This document shows positions 34,616-47,005 of a DNA stretch of 64,000 nt, in pieces. Made by a program: the position numbers and the translations under genes. The notes beneath the pieces were generated by a model. The model searched no databases and had not been told where the DNA came from. It saw only the letters and a list, made by a program, of their open reading frames with translations. Source of the stretch: Xestospongia bergquistia (Eukaryota; Porifera; Demospongiae; Haplosclerida; Petrosiidae); NCBI GenBank assembly GCA_963965975.1, contig OZ014413.1:9140101-9204100 (forward strand), read 5' to 3'. Numbering within the stretch: the first letter of the stretch is position 1; the number at the start of each line of letters is the position of its first letter.

Positions 34616-37600
34616 TTAGTTACTAAGACTTAATAAAGGTTCCCTGTATTCACACGAATCATAATGTGAACCACTTGCTAACGGTAATGGTCTGCGTGAA
34701 AATAGTTTCTGCTTATACTTGCGCTGAATCAAATGAAACATTGCTGTTATTGATGACATCTTGCCAGTTACCAATAGAATATGATACAGCAATACTGCCA
34801 AGAATATCAAGAACACAAAGAGGACTGTGATAGATACAAACATTGCAATAGTCTTATACTTGAATTCTATGAACAAGAACCAAGTTGTTGTATACAGAAA
34901 AATAAGGTTGAGTAATGGCCAACAGTCAAGGAAGTATATAACTTTGTTCTTAAATGGTTTGAAGTAAGTTTGTAAGAGCAATAGAAGAACCAAAAAGGGA
35001 GTTGTTGTAACATATATTTTAAGAGCATTCCTAGCTCTTAGTGATACATATATAATATACATTACCACCACAAAAAGAACTTGAGCTACAAACCAGAACT
35101 CCTTTCCTTCCTTATATGGAGCATGGATAGCTTCAAATAGAGGTCGGACATACTTGTTTACCCTTGTATGTCGTATTGGTCTAGCAAAGATGAGGAGAAG
35201 GACATAGGGTAATAACAGAGGGATAACAACTAGTAATGTAATGATCATTAAAATGAGATGTGATCCAACACCATATTCTACAGACCCATCCCAATACCAA
35301 ACTTTGTAACTTGTATTTGAATCATAATAAATTCTTGCTGAGGTAAACACATTAAAAATAGCCAACAGAAGCTTAGAAAAGGAGAGGTGTATAACAGTAA
35401 CTAAAACTTGAACTGATGAATGAGCTATTCTGTTAGAAAGCTTTAGAGAATATTGACTGAGGATAATGAGGACAACAACTATTGTCAGTAAATAAAGTGG
35501 AAATAGTAAACTGAGACCAGCTTTCCATAACTCTGTCATTCCATTGTAAAAACAGAGAGGAAAACCAAGATTCAGATTCACCATTGAAATAAAAACAAGG
35601 CAAAACTTTGAGTATGGAACTTCATGTACATCCAATGCTAATAGATCTGCAATACCACAATTAGCCATCTGAGCATAGAATATAATACCATTGAGTGTAC
35701 CAGTTGTTAATGTAAGTCTAAGAGCATATAACAGGTAAATGAGGAGAGGACCAGCTATTGCATAGAGGACTAATGTCCACAACCACCAATTACTACATTC
35801 TTTACATTCTGTAGAACCAAATACCACACTCAGTTTTTGGCCTTCTTTAAGCCTACCACAACTACCACACAATGGACCTTCACGATGATGTAAACATAGT
35901 GATTTGCAAGTTTTTGTGCCACAGGTTTTGCTATTTGAAATTTTTACATTGTTAGTTGAAGAACTGCAAAAAAAGGACCCATTACCATTACAAAAGCTAA
36001 GTGGACATTGTATTGAGACGCCAAAATGTGCGGACATATTCATATAACCAGCCCAGGAATTAGCAGATAAATGTGGTCTTACCATTGACAGATAATTAAT
36101 GTCACATTCAGCTTTATAACCATAAACTGAGTAAAAATCTTTGTTATAAAAAGTTGATGAGCACCCACATTGATGCGTTTCATTTTGCCAAACAAACCCT
36201 AAAGGACAATGTTGTACTGTAACATTGACAACTAGAGCAGCTGGAAAACTAGGTAGAGAAAATACAAATTTTTCCTCAGTTGTATTAGAGATTTTGTTAT
36301 ATATTATAAATGAAAATGGAGTGCATTTATCACCTTCATATATTACTTGATCTTTATTCTTATGATGTAGTATGTTTTTTGTAGCAAGGTTAATTGTTAT
36401 AGTTGAGTAGACCTTTCTGTTTACAGCATCAATAGATGCCATGAAAATGTTGATCGTCTGACCTGAATAAGCATTAAATTTGGTGGAATTTCTGAACATA
36501 CTATTAGGATAACAAAAAGTTAATTTTGAAGCTGAAGTTGATATATCATGTACTTTATATACTTCCTTGCTTTCAATGAAATTAAAGTGGTTTCTGTAAA
36601 AATCTAACAATGCTATATTATCAGAAACTTTTGGCTTGACTCGGCATGAAAAGAGTGGATAAGCATAGATTGAACTACCAGCACGGATAGCTGTGTTTCC
36701 TACAAATGAAATACTCTTTTGTTTTGTAATATTTATTAATTGTATGATACATTGTTCTTTTAGTAATAAGCTATTTTTAATACCAGAACTTGCATATATT
36801 GCTCCGCCAAATTCCTGAGCTTGATTATTAGTAAAGTTAACTACAGCTTCTCCAATAAAATAAAGATATCCATTACCTAGTAATCTAATAGCAGCACCTC
36901 TGGATCCAACATTGTTGCTAAAAGTCACATTGGCATATTTAGACAGATGAACATTGGAGTTGAGAGCATCAATCACAGATCCATAGTTATTAGTGAAGAT
37001 TGACATTCCACTAATAAACACATTTGCTATGTTACTAAAAGAGAAGATTCCTGCAGTTGAAACAGGTTGGAATGTTAATTTTTGAGAGTTGTTTCTTGCA
37101 TGTATGTCTTCAAGAACAATGACAATGTTTGCAAACTTTTTAACATTATCATGGACAGAAACAAAAAGACAAGTTCCAGTTTGTTGTACTAAGTTATTTT
37201 GAAATCTGCAGTTTTTAAAATGAATGTCTATATTAACAGTCTTGTCTACCTCAGCTACACCAACATATATAACACCAGTAGGTAAACAATTATGACCATG
37301 ACCTGTATGATTAAAAAAGTTTGTATTTTGAATTGACAATACTTGAGGTTGACTCATGGATAAATTTGTTACTTTAATCCAATATAAAGCAAGACCTGCT
37401 CCATGTAAAAATGAATTAGGACCATTAGCATTATCAGAATTATGTACAATTGTACTTGTATTAAGAGAATTCTTGTAATGAAGAACAAGCAGACCACCTG
37501 GCGAACTATAACTTCCCACATTAGATGTAAATTCTGTATTGTTAATAGCAACACTGGCAAAATATGTTTTTTGTGTATAGAGTACAGTCAGACCAGCAGC

Positions 37601-38398
37601 ATTAACAATATTCAAGTATTTATTAGAGAACTCAGTGATATATGAATATGCTTTGTGCAAATCAATGTTATTTTTAAAATGTGCATTAGTGACAGTAACA
37701 TATGTAGAATACATTAGTTGATGATCAAAAAAATGTAGAAGAGCACCACAACCAATTGACCTCCTTTTGTCTTTGGTATAATGATATAGGTCAGTACTAA
37801 GAGTTGAATTAGACATATTAACTTTACTGATACTAGAATCATGTACATTTATACCAATCATAGCAAACCCATATGAGTAGTAAATGTTAACTTGAGATAT
37901 ATTGATCTGACAATGAACAAAGACTAAGGCAGCAGCATGAGATGAAGTATAATGCAGAGATGAACTGTTGAGGTAGACGGTGATCACAGTATTTTGAATA
38001 TTAATAAGATGAGTCCCACAATTCTTGAATACCAAGTGTCGTAGGATTACTGTAGTGTTGAAGAAAACTAGACCTCTTGTAGGTTGTTGAAAGGCATCCA
38101 GTTTATCATTATTATTACATCTTATAATAGCAGACTCTGTATAAGAATCACTGCGTATTTCAATTCTACCAGTATCATAAGAAATTTGACAGAAGTTACC
38201 AGATGGAATGATGAAGATGACAGAACTGTTTAATAAGAACACAAGGTATTGAGAGGACCATGTTGTATTACATAGGTACTGCTCTAAATCTGAAGATGAG
38301 TTAACATGATATGTATTATTACTGTCTCTACTGCAAAAGCAACTGAAGAGTAGTAGACAAAGAAATGACAACATCAAAGTAGTGGTCTGTAGAGCCAT
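34616..38398 (-). CDS. Type II beta-helix, multi-transmembrane receptor-like protein (1,260 aa)
   Basis: Intact single-exon gene. Signal peptide at about 1-24 (LMLSFLCLLLFSCFCSRD). Beta-helix to about 600, with the family Cys-Asn turns and FGGAIYASSG. Linker with SGQTINIFMASIDAVNRKVY. Cys-rich part (CPLGFVWQNETHQCGC, HHREGPLCGSCGRLKEG, FGSTECKECSNWW). Transmembrane region with GTLNGIIFYAQMANCG, VWYWDGSVEYG and YFKPFKNKVIYFLDCW. Tail HYDSCEYREPLLSLSN. Compared with most paralogues a three-residue deletion in the beta-helix turns NNCLFSDNANG into HNSDNANG and removes a Cys. It is nearly identical (a handful of residue differences) to the gene at 57082-60864, which lies in a segmental duplication offset by exactly 22,466 bp. 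The start Met directly precedes the signal peptide, and a promoter module lies upstream. Confidence 0.9.
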   Translation of the reverse strand: MALQTTTLMLSFLCLLLFSCFCSRDSNNTYHVNSSSDLEQYLCNTTWSSQYLVFLLNSSVIFIIPSGNFCQISYDTGRIEIRSDSYTESAIIRCNNNDKLDAFQQPTRGLVFFNTTVILRHLVFKNCGTHLINIQNTVITVYLNSSSLHYTSSHAAALVFVHCQINISQVNIYYSYGFAMIGINVHDSSISKVNMSNSTLSTDLYHYTKDKRRSIGCGALLHFFDHQLMYSTYVTVTNAHFKNNIDLHKAYSYITEFSNKYLNIVNAAGLTVLYTQKTYFASVAINNTEFTSNVGSYSSPGGLLVLHYKNSLNTSTIVHNSDNANGPNSFLHGAGLALYWIKVTNLSMSQPQVLSIQNTNFFNHTGHGHNCLPTGVIYVGVAEVDKTVNIDIHFKNCRFQNNLVQQTGTCLFVSVHDNVKKFANIVIVLEDIHARNNSQKLTFQPVSTAGIFSFSNIANVFISGMSIFTNNYGSVIDALNSNVHLSKYANVTFSNNVGSRGAAIRLLGNGYLYFIGEAVVNFTNNQAQEFGGAIYASSGIKNSLLLKEQCIIQLINITKQKSISFVGNTAIRAGSSIYAYPLFSCRVKPKVSDNIALLDFYRNHFNFIESKEVYKVHDISTSASKLTFCYPNSMFRNSTKFNAYSGQTINIFMASIDAVNRKVYSTITINLATKNILHHKNKDQVIYEGDKCTPFSFIIYNKISNTTEEKFVFSLPSFPAALVVNVTVQHCPLGFVWQNETHQCGCSSTFYNKDFYSVYGYKAECDINYLSMVRPHLSANSWAGYMNMSAHFGVSIQCPLSFCNGNGSFFCSSSTNNVKISNSKTCGTKTCKSLCLHHREGPLCGSCGRLKEGQKLSVVFGSTECKECSNWWLWTLVLYAIAGPLLIYLLYALRLTLTTGTLNGIIFYAQMANCGIADLLALDVHEVPYSKFCLVFISMVNLNLGFPLCFYNGMTELWKAGLSLLFPLYLLTIVVVLIILSQYSLKLSNRIAHSSVQVLVTVIHLSFSKLLLAIFNVFTSARIYYDSNTSYKVWYWDGSVEYGVGSHLILMIITLLVVIPLLLPYVLLLIFARPIRHTRVNKYVRPLFEAIHAPYKEGKEFWFVAQVLFVVVMYIIYVSLRARNALKIYVTTTPFLVLLLLLQTYFKPFKNKVIYFLDCWPLLNLIFLYTTTWFLFIEFKYKTIAMFVSITVLFVFLIFLAVLLYHILLVTGKMSSITAMFHLIQRKYKQKLFSRRPLPLASGSHYDSCEYREPLLSLSN

Positions 38399-38443
38399 TA
38401 TTTCAGAAAGGTCACAGGATAACTAGATTAACCAGATAATTTT

Positions 38444-38512
38444 GCTTATATACCATCCAGTATCTATATTGATAATAGTAGGTTGCCTTGTCTTAAAAAC
38501 AACATTGAAAGT
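38444..38512 (-). promoter_or_regulatory. Promoter module: TATA box and upstream element
   Basis: GTATATAAGC at 38444-38453 and ACTTTCAATGT at 38502-38512 lie 46 and 104 bp upstream of the ATG at 38398. The spacing is the same as in the other type II genes. Confidence 0.65.
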
Positions 38513-39350
38513 ATATATAAATTATGTCAACTACTTAGGATAATCATACTTTTAATTTTATTGGATTTCACTTTTCAACAACAACACAGGTGTGTGGTAG
38601 CACATTTTTGAAGTGTCTTGACAACTGATTGTTTGGGCTTAAGATCTACGCTCAAGTATGTCAGAGATGGTTATGTATTTATTCATTCCATCAATGAAAG
38701 TATACAACATTGCATTTACTTTGTGAAAGAATGACTAATTTGAGTGTTGTTCTATTAAAAAAATGCACTCATCATAAACAAATTGTGCTACATGTATTGT
38801 ATGATATGCCATTGAAGATACACATACTTAAATCAGTGGCTTCTGACAACATTTAACTTTCATTAAGTTAATCTTAAATGGTATAAAGTAGGTTTGTAAA
38901 GTAAGAATGATATTATGAGTGATGTTGATAACGTGTATATTCTTTAAACTATTCTCTTATAAGTATAAATGATGTACATATTTATTAACAACAACAATGT
39001 CACATGACTGGCATACAATAATCACATGACTGCAATAAAAGTTAATAAAGGTTATTTAACCAAGAAAATAAAGGTCAACAGAAATTAAAGATATGAAAAT
39101 ATAATATTGTTACATTTATCATAATCTGTCATAGGTAAACATGTAAAATATCATTGAATAACTATAATATGGTTGGAAATGGAGAGATTTATCACTAGAA
39201 TGGAGTCAACAAATTTAAACCATATTATTATATATACTCATACAACTTTATTCAGGTCACCAACAAATGCTGTATAAGTAATTTCTTAATCTATGCATTA
39301 CCTCTATTATGTAGCAAGTGAATAAAGATCTATTTATATCTTGCAGTGGT

Positions 39351-39758
39351 AGTCTGGCATTGTCACCCCTTTGCTTAGAGAGGAAGGGTGTGGGGTCAAG
39401 TGCCTATAGGACTCGTACAGCAGGAATGCAAATGTGGATAGAACAAACTTAGACCTGAGCACATGTTATGAGAATGCCAAATGCAAAATGGCTGTTGCAA
39501 TTGCACTGGTTGTGGTGACAATCTTTTGAATAGAGCATAGACTATCTTTCAAATTCACTAACTAGCACTGCCTTGTGTCACATCTGCTTCAAGGTGTTGC
39601 TAGCCATCATCAAGAATTGAAATAAAAAGTGAAAAGGAGGAGCTTAAAGTGCACAAGGCGTTTCTGTGGGCTGCAAGATTTTTGCTGGCTGTACAAGTCC
39701 TATATGCACATGTCTCCAGACCCTATCTCTCTTAATGAAGAGTCAGAAAAGCCAGACT
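39351..39758. mobile_element. MITE-like inverted-repeat element, copy 2
   Basis: The arms begin AGTCTGGC at 39351 and end GCCAGACT at 39758. They are imperfect inverted complements over about 74 bp, as in copy 1. Short frames read through the element are not coding. Confidence 0.55.
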
Positions 39759-40114
39759 ATTATTGGTAAATTTGGGAAATATATTAAAATGTTTTGTCAC
39801 ACTAACAATGAGAGTTTTGAAAATCAAAAGATTTTTTGCTCACCAATATGTAATTAGTATGTTAAATGTCATTATGAAAACGAAACTTGTTACACTCAAA
39901 ATATATAATATTATCTAAAAAAACAAACAAAATATACTTTTAATGTAACTCCCTTGATATCAACAGAACTGTAAATAATGAAATAAATAGGTACATGATC
40001 TAACAGCTAATAACAGAATTCTAACATTTGTGAAAATCACTGCTTTGCATCTTGTTGCCTTAAGAAAGCGAATTAAGTAATTTGACATGAACAATAGAAA
40101 GAATCACTGACATA

Positions 40115-41855
40115 TCACAATAAAGCACAACTTTGAGAACATTGCTGCCCAACAACAACTGGCCTTTCCATTTTACAGTATATAGCATTGAAGAATGCTT
40201 GTATTAAAAGAACTTTACCTTTAACCAAGAGAACGTAGTAGAAGAGAACCAACAAAAAAAACAAAAAGGTAATACTGATTAAGACAGTGGTTATTATTTC
40301 AACTGTTGCATCTTGACGAATTAATAAGAAAAAAACACTGCTACAGTTGAGTAGACATTTCTATTTACAGAATCAACAGATGCCGTGTAGATCTTGATCT
40401 TCTGACCTGAATAGGTGTTAAATGAATTGATGGAATTTCTGTGTGTACCAATAGGATAACAAAAAGTTAAATTTGAAAATGAAGCTGATAGATATTTTGT
40501 GCAATTTATTCACTACTCTGTTTCCAATGAAATTAAAGTGATTATTGTAAAAATTAAGCAATGTTTTATTTATAGACTTGCTTGATCTGGTATAAAAAAG
40601 CAGATAAGCAAGATATTGAATTACCAGCAGCTACCTGCAGCAAATAGCTACATTTTCTCTAAAAGATTACTCTTTTGCTTTGTAATATTAATTAATTGTA
40701 TGATACATTGTTCTTTTAGTAATAAGCTATTTTTAAGATAAGAACTTGCATATATTGCTTGACCAAATTCCTGAGCTTGGTTATTAGTAAAGTTAACTAC
40801 AGCTTCTCCAATAAAATAAAGATATCCATTACCTAGTAGTCTAATAGCAGCACCTCTGGATCCAACATTGTTGTTAAAAGTCACATTGGCATATTTAGAG
40901 AAATGAACATTGGAGTTGAGAGCATCTATCACAGATACATAGTTATTAGTGAAGATTGACATTCCAGTAATAGACATGTTTAATACATTACTAAAATAGA
41001 AGATTCCTGCTGTTGAGTCCTGCTGGAATGTTAAATTTTGAGACCTGTATTTGTTCTTTGAGTATAAAGCACTGTCAATCAAGCAGTGTTGACAATAGCA
41101 TTATAAGTACTATATGATGAATTCTGTTGATGATAATACAGACCAATTATACAAGAATAACCAGTCCTAACAAAATCAATATTATACTTCAAACAAATCA
41201 AGAAAATGATTCCACTACCAATAATTTTGCTGATTTTTGAAAACACTTCATAGCCCAGGGAGGAATTAGATGCATTAGCTCTGCTAATACTTGAGTCATA
41301 TAGATTTATACCAATCACAGCAAACTCATATGAGTAGATGTTAACTTTCACCTATATTGACCTGACAATAAACAAAGACTAAGCAGCAGAATGAGATGAA
41401 GTGTAATATAGAGATGACCTATTGAGGTAATCAGTGATTGTAGTATCTAGGATGGTAGTAAAAAGTGTTCCACAATTATAAAATACCAATCAATCAAGAG
41501 TTACTGAAGTGTTGAAGAGGACCAGACCTCTTCTTGACTTTGGTAGAATCCCTGCTGTATCATTATTAGTACATAATTTAGTAGTTGACTCTGTGAGAGA
41601 ATCACTTTCTATTTTAATCTTACTGGTCTGGGGAGCCACTTGACAGAAGTCACCAGATGAAATAGTAAAATTGACAGAACTGTTTAACAAGAACACAAGA
41701 TATTGGGAGGACCATGTTGTGTTACATAGGTACTGTTCTAAATCAAAGGACGAGTTAACATGATTTGTGTTATTACTGTCTTCACTGCTATAACTACTGA
41801 AGAAAAGTGGTAAAGAAAGAAATGACAGCATCAAAATAGTCGTTTGTAGAGCCAT
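40115..41855 (-). pseudogene. Degenerate receptor relic: beta-helix fused to last TM segment, copy 2 (with start)
   Basis: This is the most complete left-hand copy of the relic. It starts at an ATG at 41855 with signal peptide (LMLSFLSLPLFFSSYSS) and the N-terminal beta-helix, then hits a TGA at 41490 (after FNTSVTLD). Frames then shift near 41355 and 41080. A long segment is missing from the middle of the beta-helix, and FTNNYVSVIDALNSN and IYASSYLKNS remain (40648-41082). A damaged linker follows, then near 40340 the last transmembrane segment and an open tail of about 37 codons to a TGA at 40115-40117. On minus, an AAG/GTAAAG splice-donor-like sequence lies just after the transmembrane segment. 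It is treated as a pseudogene; a spliced truncated product cannot be excluded. Confidence 0.75.
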
Positions 41856-42258
41856 TGTTTAAGAATAATGAGGTAAACCAGATACTTTTTAAGAAGACCT
41901 CTTCTTGGCTTTGGTGGAATCTCTGCTGTATCATTATTAGTACATAATATATTATAGAATGTTTTGGTATACTTATAGTATCATCAAGTGATAAAGAACA
42001 TTGGATATGGTATAATGACCTACTAAACAATGATAATATTATATTAACAATTTGATGATGTTATCATAATGACTTGATGATCTTAATATAAGTATGTTAT
42101 TACCAAACAATTTATTAAAGTGAAGTTCAACAACAGTAAGATATGTATAAACAACCAAGATAATTAACACACAACAATATTAATAATTACAATAACAACA
42201 AATACAATCAGAAGTACAAGGCACTGGTGATTGAATATTTAAAAACCTTTTTTGTGCT
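41856..42258. repeat. Spacer 'gamma', copy 2, with a duplicated 58-bp coding scrap
   Basis: From about 41886 to 41944 there is a stray scrap of beta-helix coding sequence (TCTTCTTGGCTTTGGTGG...). It repeats 41519-41575 of the adjacent relic. After it comes spacer gamma, matching 30575-30886. There is no gene. Confidence 0.6.
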
Positions 42259-45200
42259 TTAATGTAAGCCCAACATTGGTTCCCTGAAGTTATCGCATGA
42301 GTTATAGAAGGAATCATTAGCATCTTGTAATGGTAAACGATGAGATCTTTGGTTACCACGGTAGCGGTGTATATGATTACAATGTGACAAGTATTGATGA
42401 ATTTTTGTACAAATGTCATTGACATTTCTTTCTATTTTCTTTAGTTGTCCTCTAATCAACAGCAAATGATAGACCAGTACAACAAAAAATGTCATGAAGA
42501 ACAAGAAGATAGCTAATATACTATAAATTGTTATTTCTAAATGCTGCATTGTAAAATATATGTAGGCAAGATTGAAGAGAAGCCAACAGTCTAATAGGTT
42601 AATAAAGTTACTCTTGTAGGGTCTGAACATAGCCTGACCAAATATGAATAAGACTAATATTGAGGCAATGGCAATGTAAATGGTATGTTGATAAGGTTCA
42701 AAACTGTACAGTAAGTACATCATAATCAGAAGTAAGAGGCGAGCTACAAACCAGTATTCCTTATCATTCTTATATGGAGCATGGATAGCTTCAAGTATTG
42801 GTCTTGTGTATTCATTGACACATGTCCAATGTCTGAGAGGTTTAGCAAAGAGAAGGAGGAGAACATATGGTAAAAGAAGAGGGAAGACAACCAATGATGT
42901 GATTATCATGAGAGCAATATGTCCATTACTACCATATTCCACAGACCCATCCCAATACCATACATGATATATCTGTTCTGAGGTAAAGACTTTAGCTGGT
43001 GTAAAGACATTAATAATTGAACCCAATAGTCTTCCAAAGGAGAGGTGTACAACAGTAACCAGTACTTGAACTGAGGAGTGGGCTATTCTGTTAGAAAGCC
43101 TTAAAGAATAACGACTGAGAATAATGAGGGCAACAACTATTGCCAGTAAATAAAGTGGAAATAGTAAACTGAGACCAGCTTTCCATAACTCAGTCATACC
43201 ATTGTAAAAACATAGAGGAAATCCAAGTCCAAGATTTAGAACTGAAAGAAAAACAATTGAGATATTTCTCACGACTCCATTGTTCCCATTGTAAACACTT
43301 AACATATCTAGGATTCCCACATTAGCAGTCTGAGCATAAAATATAATTCCATTGAATGTACCAGTTGTTAATGTAAGTCTGAAAGTGAATAGCAGGTAAA
43401 TGAGGAGGGGACCAGCTACTGCATAGGGGACTAGTGTACACAACCACCAATTACTACATTGTTTACATTCTGTAGAACCAAATACAACACTTAGTTTTTG
43501 GCCTTCTTTAAGTCTACTACAACTACCACACAATGGACCTTCACGATGATGTAAACATAGTGATTCATTAGTTTTACAAGTCTTATACTTTGAAATATAT
43601 ATACTAGTTTGTTTACTGCAAAAAAAGGTTCCATTACCATTACAATAGCCAAGTGGACATTGAATTGAGACACCAAATTGTGGGGACATTTTTATATAAC
43701 CAGCCCAGGTATTGGCATACAAACTTGGTCTTACCATTGACAGATAATCAATATCACAATCAGTCTTACCATAAGCCAAATTAAAATCTTTGTTATTAAA
43801 AGCTGGTGAGCACCCACATTGATGTGTTTCATTTCGCCAAGTAAAACCTAAGGACAAGGTTGCAATATGACATTGACAACTAGAGCATCTGGGAAACTAG
43901 GTAGAGAAAATATTAACTTTCCTTCAGTGGTATTACTTTCATTGCTATTTATTACAAGTTCAATTGAGGTACAATTCATATCTTCATGAATTACTTGTTC
44001 TTCATTGAAATGATGGAGTACATTATTTTTAGCAAAGTTAACTGCAACAGTTGTGTAGACATTTCTGTTTACAGCATCAAGAGATGTCATGTAGATTTGG
44101 ATCTTCTGACCTGGATAGGTTTTAATTGATTTGATAGAATTTCTGTGTGTACCATTGGGATAACAAAAAGTTAATTTTGAAGCTGAAGTTGATATACTAT
44201 GCAGTTTATATACTTCTTTCTTTTCAATGAAATTAAAGTGGTTTCTGTAAAAATCTAACAATGCCTTATTATTTGAAAGTTTTTGCTTGACCCGGCATGA
44301 AAAAAGTGGATAAGCATATATTGAACTACCAGCACGGATAGCTACATTTCATGCAAATGAAATACTATTTTGTTTTGTAATATTTATTAATTGTATGATA
44401 CATTGTTCTTTTAGTAATAAGCTATTTTTAATACCAGAACTTGCATATATTGCTCCACCGAATTCCTGAGCTTGATTATTAGTAAAGTTAACTACAGCTC
44501 CTCCAATAAAATAAAGATATCCATTACCTAGTAATCTAATAGCAGCACCTCTGGATCCAACATTGTTGTTAAAAGTCACATTGGCATATTTAGACAGATA
44601 AACATTGGAGTTGAGAGCATCAATCACAGATCCATAGTTAGTAGTGAAGATTGACATTCCAGTAATAGACACATTTGCTACATTACTAAATGAGAAGATT
44701 CCTGTAGCTGAATCCTGTAGAAATGTTAGGTTTTGAGAGTTGTTTCTTGCATATATGTCTTCAAGAACAATAGACATGTTATCAAAATTCTTAGCATTAT
44801 CATGGACAGAAACAAAAAGACAAGCTCCAGTCTTCTGAACTAAGTTATTTTGAAAGCTACAGTTCTTAAAGTGAATTTTTATATTAACAGTCTCGTCCAG
44901 CTCTGCTACATCAACATATACAGCACCAGTAGGTGAACAATTATGACCATGACCTGTGTGATTATAAAACTTTGTATTTTGAATTAACAATAATTGAGAT
45001 TGACTCATTGATAAATCTGTTACTTTAATCCAATAGAAAGCAAGACCTGCTCCATGTAAAAATGAATTAGGACCATTAGCATTATTAGAAAACAGACAGT
45101 TATTAACAATTGTACTTGTATTAAGAGAACTGTTGTAATGAAGAACAAGCAGACCACCTGGAGAATTAGAACTTCCCACATTAGATGTAAATTCTGTATT

Positions 45201-46055
45201 GCTAATAATAACACTGGCAAAATATGTTTGTTGAGTATAAAGTACAGTCAGACCAGCAGCATTAACAATATTCAAGTATTTATTAGAGAACTCAGTGATA
45301 TATGAATATGCTTTGTGCAAATCAATGTTATTTTTAAAATGTGCATTAGTGACAGTAACATATGTAGGATACATTAGTTGATGATCAAGAAAATGTAGAA
45401 GAGCACCACAACCAATTGACCTCCTTTTGTCTTTGGTATAATGATATAGGTCAGTACTAAGAGTTGAATTAGACATATTAACTTTACTGATACTAGAATC
45501 ATGTACATTTATACCAATCATAGCAAACCCATATGAGTAGTAAATGTTAACTTGAGATATATTGATCTGACAATGAACAAAGACTAAGGTAGCAGCATGA
45601 GATGAAGTATAATGCAGAGATGAACTGTTGAGGTAGTCGGTGATCACAGTATTTTGAATATTAATAAGATGAGTCCCACAATTCTTGAATACCAACTGTT
45701 GTAGGATTATTGTAGTGTTGAAGAAAACTAGACCTCTTGTAGGTTGTTGAAAGGCATCCAGTTTATCATTATTACATCTTATAATAGCAGACTCTGTATA
45801 AGAATCACTGCGTATTTCAATTCTACCAGTATCATAAGAAATTTGACAGAAGTTACCAGATGGAATGATGAAGATGACAGAACTGTTTAATAAGAACACA
45901 AGGTATTGAGAGGACCATGTTGTATTACATAGGTACTGCTCTAAATCTGAAGATGAGTTAACATGATATGTATTATTACTGTCTCCAATACAAAAGCAAC
46001 TGAAGAGTAGTAGACAAAGAAATGACAACATCAAAATAGTGGTCTGTAGAGTCAT
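42259..46055 (-). pseudogene. Near-complete mosaic receptor gene (type II ectodomain, type III membrane part) with two lesions
   Basis: From the ATG at 46055 the frame is open for 568 codons: signal peptide and type II beta-helix, almost identical to the 34616-38398 gene. A Gly codon has become TGA at 44349-44351. The same frame then continues through the linker (YPGQKIQIYMTSLDAVNRNV) to about 43851, where one A is missing from CCTAAAGG. In the shifted frame it runs 532 codons through the Cys-rich segment (CSRLKEG, FGSTECKQCSNWW), the type III transmembrane region and the tail DSFYNSCDNFREPMLGLH. Without these two lesions it would be about 1,265 residues, the family length. The promoter module upstream (46101-46169) is intact. 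It is either a very young pseudogene or affected by sequence errors. Confidence 0.8.
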
Positions 46056-46100
46056 TATTTCAGAAAGGTCGCATGATAACTAGATTAACCAGATAATTTT

Positions 46101-46169
46101 GCTTATATACCATCCAGTATCTATATTGATAATAGTAGGTTGCCTTGTCTTAAAAACAACATTGAAAGT
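46101..46169 (-). promoter_or_regulatory. Promoter module: TATA box and upstream element
   Basis: GTATATAAGC at 46101-46110 and ACTTTCAATGT at 46159-46169 lie 46 and 104 bp upstream of the ATG at 46055. They are unchanged although the gene itself carries lesions. Confidence 0.6.
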
Positions 46170-47005
46170 ATATATAAATTATGTCAACTACTTAGGATAA
46201 TCATACTTTTAATTTTATTGGATTTCACTTTTCAACAACAACACAGGTGTGTGGTAGCACATTTTTGAAGTGTCTTGACAACTGATTGTTTGGGCTTAAG
46301 ACCTACGCTCAAGTATGTCAGAGATGGTTATGTATTTATTCATTCCATCAATGAAAGTATACAACATTGCATTTACTTTGTGAAAGAATGACTAATTTGA
46401 GTGTTGTTCTATTAAAAAAATGCACTCATCATAAACAAATTGTGCTACATGTATTGTATGGTATGTCATTGAAGATAAACATACTTAAATCAGTGGCTTC
46501 TGACAACATTTAACTTTCATTAAGTTAATCTTAAATGGTATAAAGTAGGTTTGTAAAGTAAGAATGATATTATGAGTGATGTTGATAACGTGTATATTCT
46601 TTAAACTATTCTGTTATGAGTATAAATGATGTACATATTTATTAACAACAACAATATCACATGACTGGCATACAATAATCACATGACTGCAATAAAAGTT
46701 AATAAAGGTTATTTAAAAGAAAATAAAGGTCAACAGAAATTAAAGACATGAAAACATAATATTGTTACATGTATCATGATTTGTCATAGGTAAACATGTA
46801 AAATATCATTGAATAACTATAATATGGTTGGAAATGGAGAAATTTATCACTAGAATGGAGTCAACAAATTTAAACCATATTATTAAATATACTCATACAA
46901 CTTTATTCAGGTCACCAACAAATGCTGTATAAGTAATTTCTTAATCTATGCATTACCTCTATTATGTAGCAAGTGAATAAAGATCTATTTATATCTTGCA
47001 GTGGT

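Larger units (their letters stand above)
38399..40114. repeat. Spacer 'beta', copy 2
   Basis: Gene-free copy of 27386-29105, and nearly identical to 60865-62580. It contains the promoter module at its left end and the inverted-repeat element at 39351-39758. Confidence 0.75.

Noticed and set aside
39666-39857. Short plus-strand frames in the beta spacers (also 62132-62323 and 33103-33327)
   Set aside because: They read through an arm of the inverted-repeat element and its flank, are not conserved in frame in all five copies, and have no promoter or family match.
44349-44351. TGA as selenocysteine or recoded codon in the mosaic gene
   Set aside because: The paralogues have Gly here, not Cys, and no SECIS-like structure was seen. 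A separate frameshift downstream also breaks the gene.
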